From a virus: DNA of 64,000 nt. The stretch's first letter is position 1; each line of letters opens with the position of its first letter. The translations under genes were made by a program, and so were the position numbers. The stretch spans positions 1 to 64,000 of IMG/VR virus record IMGVR_UViG_3300028133_000002; one strand, 5' to 3'. The notes under the pieces were generated by a model. It saw only the letters and a list, made by a program, of their open reading frames with translations. It had not been told where the DNA came from and searched no databases. Shown here in pieces: positions 9,174 through 19,792 of this stretch.

Positions 9174-12100
9174 ATGACAATAAATTTTAATACTGATCCT
9201 TACTACGATGATTATGATGAAACAAAAGATTTTTATAGAATCTTATTTCGTCCTGGTGTCGCAGTGCAGGCCCGTGAGCTTACACAAATCCAAACAATTC
9301 TACAAAAACAGGTAAGTAGAGTTGGCGATCATCTTTTTAAAAATGGTAGTCAAATTATTCCAGGATCAGTTAATGTAGATAATGATGTACACTTTGCTAA
9401 ATTAAATACTACTTTCAATTCTGTTGAAGTTACTACTTATTTAAGTAGTTTCCAGAATATGATTATTACTGGATCTACATCTGGAGTTACTGCAGTTGTT
9501 TTAGATTCTTCAGAATGTAATTGCGTTATTGATGGTACTACTCCAACACTTTATTTTAAATACGAATCAACGGCAGCTGACGGAGAAACTAAAAGATTTA
9601 TTCCAGGCGAAAATCTTGTTGCTACAGTTGCCGATAATACTGTTGCTAATAACTATCGCTTAACTACTCCTTTAGCAGCAGAAATGTCTGTCACTATTTC
9701 TGCTCCAGTTGGAAATACTACTTACACTAATAATGCAAATACAGACGTCATTGGGCGTGGATACGTAGTTGAAGTTAAAGAAGGTATTTACTACATTGAT
9801 GGGTTCTTTGTTAGAAATGAAGAGCTTCACCTATATACCGGTAGATTTTCAAATACTCCAACTGCTCGGGTTGGTTTTAAAGTTGTAGAAGAAACTATTA
9901 CTCCAGAAGCTGACACTACACTTCTTGATCCTGCACAAGGTACATATAACTATACCGCACCAGGTGGTCATAGATATAAGATTTCTTTAGAGCTTACTGA
10001 GTTACCTGAAGAATCTAGCGGTACAGATAGCATTAAGTTTGTTGAACTTGTTCGCTTAAAAAATGGTCAAGTTCAAAGCAAAATTAACAGAACATCATAT
10101 GCTGAGCTTGAAAAGGCTATGGCTAGACGTACGTATGACGCAAATGGCCATTTTGAAGTTAATAAGTTTAAGCTTAACAAGCGTGAGCATTTGGATGATA
10201 CCACAAACAATGGTGTTTACTTAGATGCCGACGGTGGAGATGATTCTAAGTTTGTATTAAGCATTGATCCAGGTCGGGCATATGTTTATGGATACGAGGT
10301 TGAAGCCATTGCAACTACATTTGTAGATTTTGATAAAGCTCGTGGAGACGATCATACAGTTGAATTACAGCAGCAACCAATTGGCACACCCGTTGGTAAC
10401 TATTTGCTTGTTGATAAAGTTCAAGCATACGCTCCTGACTTTGAAGCTTTCGAAGAAATTGATCTTGTTCGCAAATATACTTCTGTTGACGAAACAAACC
10501 ACTTTGCTCCAGGATCATTGAGCTCATTCGACGAAAAAGTTGGTACAGCACGAGTAAAATCCTTTGAGCTTCACTCAGGTTCTTATTCGTCAAATCCTAT
10601 ATTTAAGCTTGGTTTATTTGATATTAAAATGAAGCCTGGATACTCGTTTACAGATGATGTAAATGGATACCGCGAGGCTGGTCAAACTATTGGTAATATT
10701 TGTGGCGGTGGCAACATTGTTGTAGATCCAGATGTTGGATACGTAACTGGCACAGCGACAAACTCTGCTACTACAATTACTGGCGTTGGTACTCTTTTTG
10801 AACAAGAGTTTGCGGCCGGCGATGTTGTAGTAATTAATGGTGGAGTTGTTGGACAGGTTCATACTGTCGATTCAAATACTCAAATTACGGTTACTGGTAC
10901 TACTGATGTTTCAACATCTTATAGTGGTCGTGTACAAAAATTAAAAGCAATTTTACAAGATTCAGAATATCCTAATCTAATTTACCCTGTAGGCTATCAA
11001 TATATTGATTCACTTTATAATACTGATGGCACCAGAGAAGGAACACTGACGGTACGTAGAATTCTTTCTGATACAACAGATGGCGCTGGAACTTGGTCAT
11101 TTACACTTACGACTCAAGGAGAAACATATCTCTCTGATCAAGACCTTGAAAATTATACGCTATTTGATTCAAGTGGTAATGTTGTTAATATTGATTCAGG
11201 CGACATTTCTTTTGATTCTGATTCTAATAGAAAAACAGTATTTATTTCTGGCTTAAGTAACAATGTCGCTTATACTCTTGCAACTACAATTCGTCAATCT
11301 GGCACAATTGGTGCTGAAAAAACTAAAACACTTCAAGAAGATTTTGTAGAAACAATCACTGGTAAGAAAACAGTTACAGCTCAAAGAATTACTCTTTCAA
11401 AAGGCGATGTGTTTGGAATTAAAGATATTCGAGTTACACCTGGTAATTATTTAGCATATGATGCAAATAACTCTATTTCAATTCTAAATAGTTTTACTCT
11501 TGACGATGGTCAAAGGCCAACACACTACCAAGCAGCAGAATTAGTTTTAAAGGCTACAAAAAAGGTTCCATCTGGAGCACTTCAGGTAACTTATGATTAC
11601 TTTACGCATTCGGCTAGTGGCAATTACTTTACCGTTGACTCATACACTCGCCCAGATAACCCAGCTGTTGGTATTGACTATGGTCTAATTGGTACCACTA
11701 ATTTTGATAATGGCGAAACAGTCAACCTCGCTGATGTTATTGATTTCCGACCAATTATTTCTGGCGATAATACAACGTCACCGGAATTACCGGCTGTTGG
11801 TTCGGATTTAACAACTGATCTTGCTTATTATATGGCTCGAATTGACAAACTTCTATTAACATCAAAGGGTGAGTGGAAAGTTATTAAAGGGGTTCCATCA
11901 ATTGATCCTCAAGAGCCGGCTGATTCTGATGACGGAATGATTGTTGCTACAATCTTTATTCCTCCATATACAAAGCAAGTTGGAGATGTAAAATTACGTC
12001 AACGCGATAACAGAAGATATACCTTTAAAGATTTAGGCAATATGGATCGTCGTATGGCTTCTATGGAAGAATACGTTGCTCTTGACCAACTTGAAAAACT

Positions 12101-15100
12101 TACAGCTGATCTTCAAATCACTGACGCTACTACTGGTATTGATAGATTTAAGAATGGATTTATTACTGATCAGTTTACTGGTCACTCACTTGGCGACGTC
12201 AAACGGGATGATTACAGATTTGCTGTAGACGCTACAAATAAACTTGGCCGACCTATGCATTTCACATCTTCATTAGATATTATTGAAGATGTTTCTGATC
12301 AAGCCGAAAGAGCTGCTACTAGTTATCAAAAAACAGGTGACGTAATTACGCTACCTTATACTGAAGAGTCACTAATTTTTAATCCGTATGGCTCTAGAAC
12401 TATTGATGTTAACCCATATAAAATTGGCGCTTTCAAAGGAGAAATAACATTAAATCCAGAAGGCGATAATTGGAAAGAAACTGATCGCCGTCCTGATCTT
12501 ACAGTTACTGATGATAATGGTTATGATGCAATCAAATTTATTGCAGATGAAATTGGTATTACTGGTACTCAATGGAACGAATGGGAAACTAACTGGACTG
12601 GATCTTCTACTTCAACTAGAACTTGGCAAACAGGTGACCCAAATAGAAGACGCCAAACTGTTACAGGTTATGAAGAAACAGTAACAACTATTACTGGTTT
12701 AGATTCAAGAACTGGTGTTCAAACAAATATTTCTTCTACTGTAAATTCTCAAAACTATGGCGATAGAGTTGTAGATCTTTCTTATATTCCATATATGAGA
12801 TCTCGTCCTGTTGTATTTACAGCTAAAAACTTGAAGCCAGATACTAAATTCTTTCCTTTCTTTGATGACAAATCTGTGACGTCTTATGTGACACCGGCTC
12901 AAGTATTTAAAGTATCTTTATCTTCGGCTGCTTCTTATATCGACTTTGATCCTGTAAATCTACAACAAGGTGTTATTACTGATCAATTTGAAAGAACCGA
13001 AAATGGTAAAGTAGAAGCTGCATATGCAGTAGGTGATGTAGTTAAAAACTCTACGCATACCGCTACAAATATTGATAGTATTACTAATTTAATATCTGCT
13101 GGATCTTCGTTTAATATTGATGTTGCTAATGCGACTGGGATTGCTCCAGGTCATCATGTTATGTTTTATAACTTAGGCGCTAATAGAGCAATTGATGCTT
13201 CTCCCTCAAATAATAATATCGCAATCCCAGAATCTACAATTACAGATTATAGCAGAAGCACTTCTTCTGAATTAAACTTGAAGAAATTTAAAGTAACAGG
13301 AGTTTCTGGCACAACAATTACTCTTGAAAACATTGATGGATCTAATATTGCAGCGTTCTCTGCATATGACTTAACTGCTTATACTGGTGATGCTGGTAAG
13401 TTATTAAGACTTACTGCTTCGGGTGTAGTTGCATTCCAAGGTGTTCTTGACGATGAAACTGCTCCAACTACTACAAACCGCTTTATCCATGTTGTTAATG
13501 TTAAAAATGGATTTGCTGTAGGTGAAACTATTACTGGCGTAATTACAACAGCTGGTGGTCAAATTAACTCTGTAGATATTGAAGAAATTAATGGCTCAAC
13601 AAGCCTTACTTCAGCTCCAACAGTATATTCATCAGCCGATGATTTAAGAACAGATACTTGGGGCTCTGCAATTGGCGTATTTAATATTCCAAATACAGAT
13701 GCTCTTGCATTCCGTACAGGTGAACGTAGATTCAAGCTTATTGATAATCGTACTAATAACGATGCTGACTTTGACTCAAAAGGTTCAGCGGTTTATTATT
13801 CAACTGGTATCTCATTATCAAAAGAAGCAACGGTTGTTAACTCAAGAGATGTAAGATTTGTTGAAGATAGATTATATGAAGAACTTCCAGTTCGACGTAC
13901 ATCGACATCTCAACGAGTTCTATATAGCTATTATACTGGACATGACCCAGTGGCGCAAACGTTTACTGTTAATTCAGATGGCGGAGCTTCAGTAACTTCT
14001 GTAGATATTTTCTTTTCAGAAGCAGGTAATAGACCAATTACAGTTGAGTTGCGCACAACAAACCAAGGTGTTCCATCAACTAAAATTATTCCATTTTCAG
14101 CTATAACTAAGACTCCTCAAGAAGTTAGTGTTTCGGCTGATGGCTCAGTTGCGACAACATTTACGTTTGATTCTCCAGTCTACTTGATGGAAGGTGAAAC
14201 CTATGCATTGATTGTTAAAACTGATGAACCAGGTTGTAGATTCTTTATCTCTGAAGTTGGCCAAACCGACGTTGTCACAGGTAACGTAATTACATCTCAA
14301 CCTTTAACTGGTTCATTATATCTATCACAAAATAGCTTGGAATTTGAAATTAATCCGCTTTATGATATGAAGTTTAATCTTCGTAAAGCTTTATATTCTA
14401 CAAATGATATAAATGTTGATTTAAAAGTTGCTACACCTGAATCAATTACACTTCAGTCTAACCCATTTACAATTGCGACGGGAACTAATAAAGTTCGTGT
14501 AGCAGCAAGGAATCATGGGTTTAGAGCAAATGATGTTGTTGTAATTTCAAATGTAGCAGAAGCTGTCTACGGGGCTGATGGAACAAATGGTATTCCAGTA
14601 GATCTATTAAATGGTCAACATACAGTCGCATCAACTGGACTAGATAAAGATTCATTCATTATTGAAGTTGAAACCGAGGATAGTAACAGCGAATCATTAA
14701 TCACCGGAACATTAGATGATCTAGTTCGCGGTGAATACGGTGGTGAAGGTATCTTATGCACTCGCCAATTAAATATGGATATGATGTATCTTAAATCTGG
14801 TGCTGTATCTGTAAAAGGAGCAAACATCGACTGGTATGTTAATCATGAATCGTTTGGAAATAATGTTTATAGGCCAATTGTTGGTGATTCAAACTATATG
14901 TTTGACGAAAGACAAACTATTAAGTCTTATGAAAACCAAACAATTATTCAAGCATCCCCACTTGTTAAAAGAAGTTCAGTATTAGTTAGAGCAACTTTAT
15001 CTACAGACAATGTCAATGTATCACCACAACTTGATTTACAAAAGGGTGCTGCTTACATTGTTTCTAACTTAATTAATGATAGTTCTGAAAACTTAGTAAA

Positions 15101-16301
15101 TGTTCCAGAATTAGATGCAACAGATCTTTATACTCCTGCTCTCGAAAGTGTAACAGAAACTGATACAAAGGGTTCTGGAATTGGCACTGCAACAGTGACT
15201 TCTGGAAATACAGCAGTAACAATTTCTGCATCGGGTGATGATATTACTTGGATGGCTGAAGCTGGTGATTATTTACTTAATTCTTCTGGAACCTTTGTGG
15301 GAGAAATTCATGATGTAAATAGTGCTTCATCAATTACTCTAAGATCTGGAGCTGCTGTACCTATGTCGGCAGAAGCATTCCAAATTCAAAACAATAATCA
15401 TGTTAAGTTTTATGATCTTGGTACAAAAGGTATTATTGAAACAAGCTTTGATACTGCCGATAACTTACTTGCAAACGCTTCTATTGGTAAATATATTACA
15501 GTTAACTCAATCTCTGATATTGTAAATGGCACTCACCAAATTGAAGATATTGTAATTGAGGCAGCAGATCCGGATCGTCCTGGAAATACTGATGGCGATA
15601 GAATTACTATTACACTAGCTGCTCCATTTAATATTGATGGTGTGATGAGACTTAATATTGTTGCTGATACTTTTGATTTTTATGGGTCTGGAAGTATTAC
15701 AACAAACGGTTCGACAACTGTGATAGGCTCTGGTGGTACCAACTTTGTAGAAGAAGTAAATATTGGTGATAAACTAATTAGTTTAGATGGAACTACATTG
15801 GGCGAGGTTGCTTCTATTACTTCTGTTACTGAGCTTGAACTGACTAGCTCTTCAGCTGCTACTATTAGTGGTGAAGATTATACAGTTCGTAAAGAACTTG
15901 GACCATCACCAACTTATTCGATCCAACAATTAGATAAGTTTGTTGAAGACTATGCTCCTGCTGGATCATATAACTATGCAAACTATATTACTCGTCCATT
16001 ATACTTAAATGAACCTGCTGACTCTATTAAAATGATATTTGATGCTGAAGTATTACCTTCAACAGATATTGATGTATATTACAGAACAGCAGTTGGCACA
16101 GAAGATATTCACTCTAAGATTTTTACCAATACGAACTTTATAAATAATACTATAAACCCAGAAGGTGAATTTACTCAAAGAGAAATTGACATTAGTGATA
16201 TTGACCCTTATACAAGAGTTGTTATTAAGATTGTAATGAAATCGTCTAATCCAGTAAATGTGCCAAAAATTAAAAACTTAAGGCTTATTGCATACTCATA
16301 A
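9174..16301 (+). CDS. Giant DUF4815-type virion protein (2375 residues)
   Basis: The N-terminus NTDPYYDDYDETKDFYRILF...PGVAVQARELTQIQTILQ is the start of the DUF4815 family, large structural proteins of T4-like marine phages encoded just after gene 8. Residues ~1-1000 carry the conserved domain (IDGFFVRNEE, DPGRAYVYGYEVEA, DIRVTPGNY, YDYFTHSASGNYFTVDSY, DFRPII). The remaining ~1400 residues are beta-rich with repeated short motifs of the GSG-T-VTG-N/GT-F type (for example near residues 520, 2000 and 2180). It probably belongs to the baseplate periphery or fibre base, near the position of T4 gp10, but no enzymatic motif is visible. It is the longest gene in the window. The ribosome site is weak. 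Confidence 0.8.
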   Translation: MTINFNTDPYYDDYDETKDFYRILFRPGVAVQARELTQIQTILQKQVSRVGDHLFKNGSQIIPGSVNVDNDVHFAKLNTTFNSVEVTTYLSSFQNMIITGSTSGVTAVVLDSSECNCVIDGTTPTLYFKYESTAADGETKRFIPGENLVATVADNTVANNYRLTTPLAAEMSVTISAPVGNTTYTNNANTDVIGRGYVVEVKEGIYYIDGFFVRNEELHLYTGRFSNTPTARVGFKVVEETITPEADTTLLDPAQGTYNYTAPGGHRYKISLELTELPEESSGTDSIKFVELVRLKNGQVQSKINRTSYAELEKAMARRTYDANGHFEVNKFKLNKREHLDDTTNNGVYLDADGGDDSKFVLSIDPGRAYVYGYEVEAIATTFVDFDKARGDDHTVELQQQPIGTPVGNYLLVDKVQAYAPDFEAFEEIDLVRKYTSVDETNHFAPGSLSSFDEKVGTARVKSFELHSGSYSSNPIFKLGLFDIKMKPGYSFTDDVNGYREAGQTIGNICGGGNIVVDPDVGYVTGTATNSATTITGVGTLFEQEFAAGDVVVINGGVVGQVHTVDSNTQITVTGTTDVSTSYSGRVQKLKAILQDSEYPNLIYPVGYQYIDSLYNTDGTREGTLTVRRILSDTTDGAGTWSFTLTTQGETYLSDQDLENYTLFDSSGNVVNIDSGDISFDSDSNRKTVFISGLSNNVAYTLATTIRQSGTIGAEKTKTLQEDFVETITGKKTVTAQRITLSKGDVFGIKDIRVTPGNYLAYDANNSISILNSFTLDDGQRPTHYQAAELVLKATKKVPSGALQVTYDYFTHSASGNYFTVDSYTRPDNPAVGIDYGLIGTTNFDNGETVNLADVIDFRPIISGDNTTSPELPAVGSDLTTDLAYYMARIDKLLLTSKGEWKVIKGVPSIDPQEPADSDDGMIVATIFIPPYTKQVGDVKLRQRDNRRYTFKDLGNMDRRMASMEEYVALDQLEKLTADLQITDATTGIDRFKNGFITDQFTGHSLGDVKRDDYRFAVDATNKLGRPMHFTSSLDIIEDVSDQAERAATSYQKTGDVITLPYTEESLIFNPYGSRTIDVNPYKIGAFKGEITLNPEGDNWKETDRRPDLTVTDDNGYDAIKFIADEIGITGTQWNEWETNWTGSSTSTRTWQTGDPNRRRQTVTGYEETVTTITGLDSRTGVQTNISSTVNSQNYGDRVVDLSYIPYMRSRPVVFTAKNLKPDTKFFPFFDDKSVTSYVTPAQVFKVSLSSAASYIDFDPVNLQQGVITDQFERTENGKVEAAYAVGDVVKNSTHTATNIDSITNLISAGSSFNIDVANATGIAPGHHVMFYNLGANRAIDASPSNNNIAIPESTITDYSRSTSSELNLKKFKVTGVSGTTITLENIDGSNIAAFSAYDLTAYTGDAGKLLRLTASGVVAFQGVLDDETAPTTTNRFIHVVNVKNGFAVGETITGVITTAGGQINSVDIEEINGSTSLTSAPTVYSSADDLRTDTWGSAIGVFNIPNTDALAFRTGERRFKLIDNRTNNDADFDSKGSAVYYSTGISLSKEATVVNSRDVRFVEDRLYEELPVRRTSTSQRVLYSYYTGHDPVAQTFTVNSDGGASVTSVDIFFSEAGNRPITVELRTTNQGVPSTKIIPFSAITKTPQEVSVSADGSVATTFTFDSPVYLMEGETYALIVKTDEPGCRFFISEVGQTDVVTGNVITSQPLTGSLYLSQNSLEFEINPLYDMKFNLRKALYSTNDINVDLKVATPESITLQSNPFTIATGTNKVRVAARNHGFRANDVVVISNVAEAVYGADGTNGIPVDLLNGQHTVASTGLDKDSFIIEVETEDSNSESLITGTLDDLVRGEYGGEGILCTRQLNMDMMYLKSGAVSVKGANIDWYVNHESFGNNVYRPIVGDSNYMFDERQTIKSYENQTIIQASPLVKRSSVLVRATLSTDNVNVSPQLDLQKGAAYIVSNLINDSSENLVNVPELDATDLYTPALESVTETDTKGSGIGTATVTSGNTAVTISASGDDITWMAEAGDYLLNSSGTFVGEIHDVNSASSITLRSGAAVPMSAEAFQIQNNNHVKFYDLGTKGIIETSFDTADNLLANASIGKYITVNSISDIVNGTHQIEDIVIEAADPDRPGNTDGDRITITLAAPFNIDGVMRLNIVADTFDFYGSGSITTNGSTTVIGSGGTNFVEEVNIGDKLISLDGTTLGEVASITSVTELELTSSSAATISGEDYTVRKELGPSPTYSIQQLDKFVEDYAPAGSYNYANYITRPLYLNEPADSIKMIFDAEVLPSTDIDVYYRTAVGTEDIHSKIFTNTNFINNTINPEGEFTQREIDISDIDPYTRVVIKIVMKSSNPVNVPKIKNLRLIAYS

Positions 16302-16549
16302 TGACTCGATTATCTGTACAAGGTTATTCTAATTTAGTAAAAGATCCCACTTCTGGTGGGATCGTAAATAATGACCCAAAAGCTTTTGCTGAGTATAAGA
16401 AAAAAAGAGAAATAGCTTTACAAAATATTAATGAAAAAAATGCTCTTGAAAACCGAGTAATAGACGTTGAAAAAGATATAAATAAAGTTAAATCGGACGT
16501 CAATGATATTAAAAATATGCTACAGAGCATTATTGACAAATTAATTTAG
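16301..16549 (+). CDS. Small coiled-coil virion-associated protein
   Basis: This 82-residue protein starts in a TAATG overlap with the stop of the DUF4815 gene, so its translation is probably coupled. The N-terminus (LSVQGYSNLVKDPTSGGIVNNDPKAFAEYKKKR) is split by a turn and resembles small conserved proteins encoded next to large virion proteins in marine T4-like phages. Residues ~45-82 (ENRVIDVEKDINKVKSDVND and onward) form a heptad-like coiled coil. It may be a trimeric adaptor or chaperone for the neighbouring protein. The name is descriptive only. Confidence 0.75.
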   Translation: MTRLSVQGYSNLVKDPTSGGIVNNDPKAFAEYKKKREIALQNINEKNALENRVIDVEKDINKVKSDVNDIKNMLQSIIDKLI

Positions 16550-16559
16550 GAAAATACTG

Positions 16560-17270
16560 ATGGCTGCAACATTAACATTAAGATCTGTAAAAGGAATACC
16601 TCTTACTAATACTGAGGTAGATGATAATTTTACTAACTTAAATACCGAAATTTCTACTTTAGAAACAGATGTAGGTACATTACAAACAGATGTAAGTACT
16701 GCTGAAAGCAATATTACTACTTTACAGGGCGAAGTTGCTGCCTTAGAAACAGCAACAGGAGATAATCTAGCAGAAACAGTTTCTGATATTATTGGCACTA
16801 TGGTAACAGGTAATAGTGAATCTGGTATTAATGTTACGTATCAAGATCTTGATAATACTTTAGATTTTGACGTTGGTGATTTTACTTTAACAATTAATGG
16901 TGATGCAGCGGGATCTGCTACTATTACGAATTTAGCAAGTCAGACTTTGACTTTAGATATTTCTTCTATTACTGGCAACTTATCGGTAAGTGGTGATGTT
17001 GAAGCAGCCAACTTTAACACTACATCTGATATTGCCCTTAAAGAAAATTTAAATATTATTGATTCACCATTATCAAAAATTGAACAATTAAATGGTTATA
17101 CATTTAATTGGAAAGAAAATAAAAAAGATGCAATTGGGATTGTTGCTCAAGAAGTTGAGAAAGTATTCCCAGAATTAGTTGTTGCTGGTAAAGACGGAGT
17201 TAAACGTGTTAACTACGATTCTCTTATTCCAGTAATGTTAGAAGCAATTAAAGAATTAGCGAAACGCTAA
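16560..17270 (+). CDS. Fibre protein with C-terminal S74 intramolecular chaperone domain
   Basis: This 236-residue fibre-like protein has an N-terminal attachment segment (TLRSVKGIPLTNTEVDDNFTNLNTE), a coiled coil at ~25-70, and a beta module (~80-145: ESGINVTYQDLDNTLDFDV, INGDAAGSATITNLASQ). The C-terminus ~155-236 is a peptidase S74/endosialidase chaperone domain: SDIALKENLNIIDSPLSKI, GYTFNWKENKKDAIGIVAQEVE, FPELV. This domain trimerises the fibre and often cleaves itself off. The beta module recurs at 20635-22629 and 27504-28691. Start is ATG with AGGA about 10 bases upstream. A short trimeric fibre or fibre base is likely. Confidence 0.85.
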   Translation: MAATLTLRSVKGIPLTNTEVDDNFTNLNTEISTLETDVGTLQTDVSTAESNITTLQGEVAALETATGDNLAETVSDIIGTMVTGNSESGINVTYQDLDNTLDFDVGDFTLTINGDAAGSATITNLASQTLTLDISSITGNLSVSGDVEAANFNTTSDIALKENLNIIDSPLSKIEQLNGYTFNWKENKKDAIGIVAQEVEKVFPELVVAGKDGVKRVNYDSLIPVMLEAIKELAKR

Positions 17271-17291
17271 TAGTTCATAAGGAGAACGAAG

Positions 17292-18809
17292 ATGGCGATT
17301 AAAGTATCAGGCACTACGGTTATTGACGATGCTCGTGCCTTACAAAACATAACAGATATTCCGAATCTAGCGAAAGCAATATCTATTGAAGCACCGGCAA
17401 ATGGCTCTACAGACACCGCAACAGGTAGATATCTCACAATTGATGTTTCACCATATTTAGCGATTTTTGGTGTTTCATCGGCTTTAGAGGTTCAATTAGA
17501 TAATAATAGTGATATGAGTTCACCGTTTTACGATGAAGAAACCACTACTTCAGGTTCTGAAATATCTATTGACTCAACAGTACATTCAATTCCAGTAGGA
17601 ACAACAATTTACGTAAGAGCGCGATATAAAGATACAGACGGTGCTTTTGGAAGTTATTCTCCTATTTCAAGCTTTACTTCTAGAGCATCATTCGATTACC
17701 CAAACCAACCGTCAATTACTTCAGCAAGTTCAGGTCTCGATATAAATCCAACGTTCACTTCATCGGCATTTAGTACAACTGGTGGAAGTACGACACATAC
17801 ATCTTCTAGTTGGCAGGTTGCACAAGATGCCACATTTAATTCAATTATCGATCAAGGCGTTGAACTCAGCGGCAACTTGACGTCATGGGGACCAGGATCT
17901 GCTTTGAATTACTCGTCAACTTATTATGTAAGAGTAAAGCACCACTCTTCAACATTAGGCGATTCTGATTGGTCAGCTAGCCAAACGATCACGACTGGAC
18001 TTGCGCCTGGTGAAGAAGTTTATACGACTCCAGGAACTTATAGTTGGGTTCCAACAAATGATGTGAATTGTAGCGCTGTAGCTGTTGGTGGCGGTGGCGG
18101 TGGCGTAGGTCCGGTGCACGATAATTGTGGTGCTGCCGGCGGTGCGTGTTCATGGATCAATAACTTTTCAGCTACTGGTGGACAAGGGTATACTGTCACA
18201 GTTGGTGCAGGTGGTTCTGTGGGCACTTCTGGCGGAAATAGCTCGTTTAACGGGAATGCCACCTGCTATGCTGGCGGTGGCTATGCAGCGCCGGGCTCGG
18301 GTAATGGCGCAAACTCGGCGGCGCTATACAACACCGCGCGGTTTGGTGATGGCGGCGGTGATGGCGGCGGCTTGAATAATGGTTCTAGATCTGGAGCAGG
18401 TGGAGCAGGTGGTTATACTGGCCAAGGTGGAGTTGGTCAAGAAACGGACACCAACCCAACCAATAACCCTGCTACCGGAGGCGGTGGAGGCGCAGGTTTC
18501 AACATAAATAACTTCGGCGCTTGGGCCGGCGGCGGTGTTGGCATTTTTGGTGAAGGGACTTCCGGGGCAAGCGGGACAACCAACAGTGGAGCTGGCAAAG
18601 GTGGTTCAGGCGGCGCTGGTGGCTTACCATCTGGATCTGGGCGGCATAACCAAATACCGAATGGTGGGGCGTATGGTGGTGGCGCTGGATCAGCTGGAAC
18701 TGGCGGCTATGGAACTGTTCCTCCCAATGGAGGCCAAGGCGGTGGCGGCGCTGTCAGAATTATGTGGGGCGGCGGCCGCACTTTTCCAAACAATGCTGAT
18801 GCGGTTTAA
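17292..18809 (+). CDS. Receptor-binding fibre candidate: two fibronectin-like domains plus glycine-rich tip
   Basis: This 505-residue protein has three parts. Residues 1-30 are a fibre-type N-terminus (IKVSGTTVIDDARALQNI). Residues ~30-135 and ~140-235 are two related beta-sandwich, fibronectin-type modules (TTIYVRARYKDTDGAFGSYS; STYYVRVKHHSSTLGDSDWS). Residues ~250-505 are glycine-rich with GGGGGG, GGGGAG and GGAGG runs ending in VRIMWGGGRTFPNN, the tip form seen in many marine T4-like fibres and comparable to polyglycine-II adhesin tips. The glycine-rich part is clearly more GC-rich than the flanking genes, suggesting a mobile host-range module. A DUF4376-like protein, probably its chaperone, follows 12 bases downstream. 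Confidence 0.82.
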   Translation: MAIKVSGTTVIDDARALQNITDIPNLAKAISIEAPANGSTDTATGRYLTIDVSPYLAIFGVSSALEVQLDNNSDMSSPFYDEETTTSGSEISIDSTVHSIPVGTTIYVRARYKDTDGAFGSYSPISSFTSRASFDYPNQPSITSASSGLDINPTFTSSAFSTTGGSTTHTSSSWQVAQDATFNSIIDQGVELSGNLTSWGPGSALNYSSTYYVRVKHHSSTLGDSDWSASQTITTGLAPGEEVYTTPGTYSWVPTNDVNCSAVAVGGGGGGVGPVHDNCGAAGGACSWINNFSATGGQGYTVTVGAGGSVGTSGGNSSFNGNATCYAGGGYAAPGSGNGANSAALYNTARFGDGGGDGGGLNNGSRSGAGGAGGYTGQGGVGQETDTNPTNNPATGGGGGAGFNINNFGAWAGGGVGIFGEGTSGASGTTNSGAGKGGSGGAGGLPSGSGRHNQIPNGGAYGGGAGSAGTGGYGTVPPNGGQGGGGAVRIMWGGGRTFPNNADAV

Positions 18810-18821
18810 GGAGATACTCTA

Positions 18822-19472
18822 ATGCAATTGTATGTAAAAATAGAAAATAACTTAGCAGTAAATTACTGCGTGACCGAAAGTAATTTACGTGAATTATTTC
18901 CAGGCCAAAATATTAAAGATTCTGAAGTTTTAACTTCTATAGGTTACGCTAAAGTTAAAACCAAAGATCGGCCGATTACTAATAATCCTGCTGAAGCTTG
19001 GGAAGAAGTTTATCCAGAAGCTGACGAAAATGGAGACTTTCATCAGCACTACAATCTTGTAACTGTAGATGCAACTGACGAAGCAATTTCTACTGCTAAG
19101 GCATCATTGAAAACTGAGAAAAAAAAGGTAACTAAAGGCTATTATGATGCTAAATCTAATAGACCATTAGTAGAATCTGGACTTGGATTTAATGTGGATG
19201 GAGGAGCATTAGATTTATTAAGCTTTAAATCTGGCAAAGCTCAAGGTCAATTAACAATTAGAGATGCTGATAACGTTACGCAAACTCTAAGTTCTGTAGA
19301 TGATTATGATTTAATTATTGCAGCTATTGAAACCGAACAACTTAGATTAATTAATAAAAAATGGGAATTAGACGATTTAGTTGAAAATGTAGACACTTCT
19401 CTAGATTTTAATGATTATAGCGATGCATTAGATTCAGTTGCTATATATAGTTCGTCTTTTAACTCAGTATAA
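18822..19472 (+). CDS. Putative tail-fibre assembly chaperone (DUF4376-like)
   Basis: This 216-residue soluble, acidic protein follows the glycine-rich fibre with good coupling (AAGGAG at ~18808, ATG 18822). The N-terminal part contains YAKVKTKDRPITNNPAEAWEEVYPEAD, interrupted by acidic turns, resembling phage proteins that pair with fibre genes. The central-to-C-terminal part (KGYYDAKSNRPLVESG, FNVDGGALDLLSF, TLSSVDDYDLIIAAIE, INKKWELDDLV) matches the layout of DUF4376/tail-fibre assembly proteins: a short beta unit on a substrate-like segment followed by helices. I infer that it helps the preceding fibre fold. The family call is by pattern and not certain. Confidence 0.62.
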   Translation: MQLYVKIENNLAVNYCVTESNLRELFPGQNIKDSEVLTSIGYAKVKTKDRPITNNPAEAWEEVYPEADENGDFHQHYNLVTVDATDEAISTAKASLKTEKKKVTKGYYDAKSNRPLVESGLGFNVDGGALDLLSFKSGKAQGQLTIRDADNVTQTLSSVDDYDLIIAAIETEQLRLINKKWELDDLVENVDTSLDFNDYSDALDSVAIYSSSFNSV

Positions 19473-19492
19473 ACTTATGAGAATTAAATATT

Positions 19493-19774
19493 ATGGAAAT
19501 AGATGCTAGTATTAAAAACCACTATGAACACCTTATTGAAGAATTTGGAGCTTTACCAACATTTTACGATATAAAATATCTGAATCCTAATAATAATCCT
19601 GGAATACATAAGTGTGTTCCAGGATTAACGCCAAAGCAGGCCACCGAAAGGAGCTTAGAATGGCTGTGTTATAGCACGGATTATACTCCTGAAGACTTTA
19701 CAGTTAATGATGTTTTTGAAACTGAAAGCAAAGATATGCCTTTAGAGCTTATTGAATGGTTAAAAAATCAATAA
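19493..19774 (+). CDS. Hypothetical acidic small protein
   Basis: I do not recognise this 93-residue protein. It is acidic, with few charged clusters and no membrane segment (KNHYEHLIEEFGALPTFYDI, PNNNPGIHKCVPGLTPKQAT, SLEWLCYSTDYTPEDF). Two Cys residues are present (in HKCVPG and LEWLCY). It is the last gene before a clear terminator and lies 20 bases after the putative fibre chaperone, so it belongs to the fibre operon and may be another assembly factor. The start has no strong ribosome site. Coding potential is supported by length, position and lack of overlap. Confidence 0.6.
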   Translation: MEIDASIKNHYEHLIEEFGALPTFYDIKYLNPNNNPGIHKCVPGLTPKQATERSLEWLCYSTDYTPEDFTVNDVFETESKDMPLELIEWLKNQ

Positions 19775-19792
19775 TTTAAAAATTAATATGAC

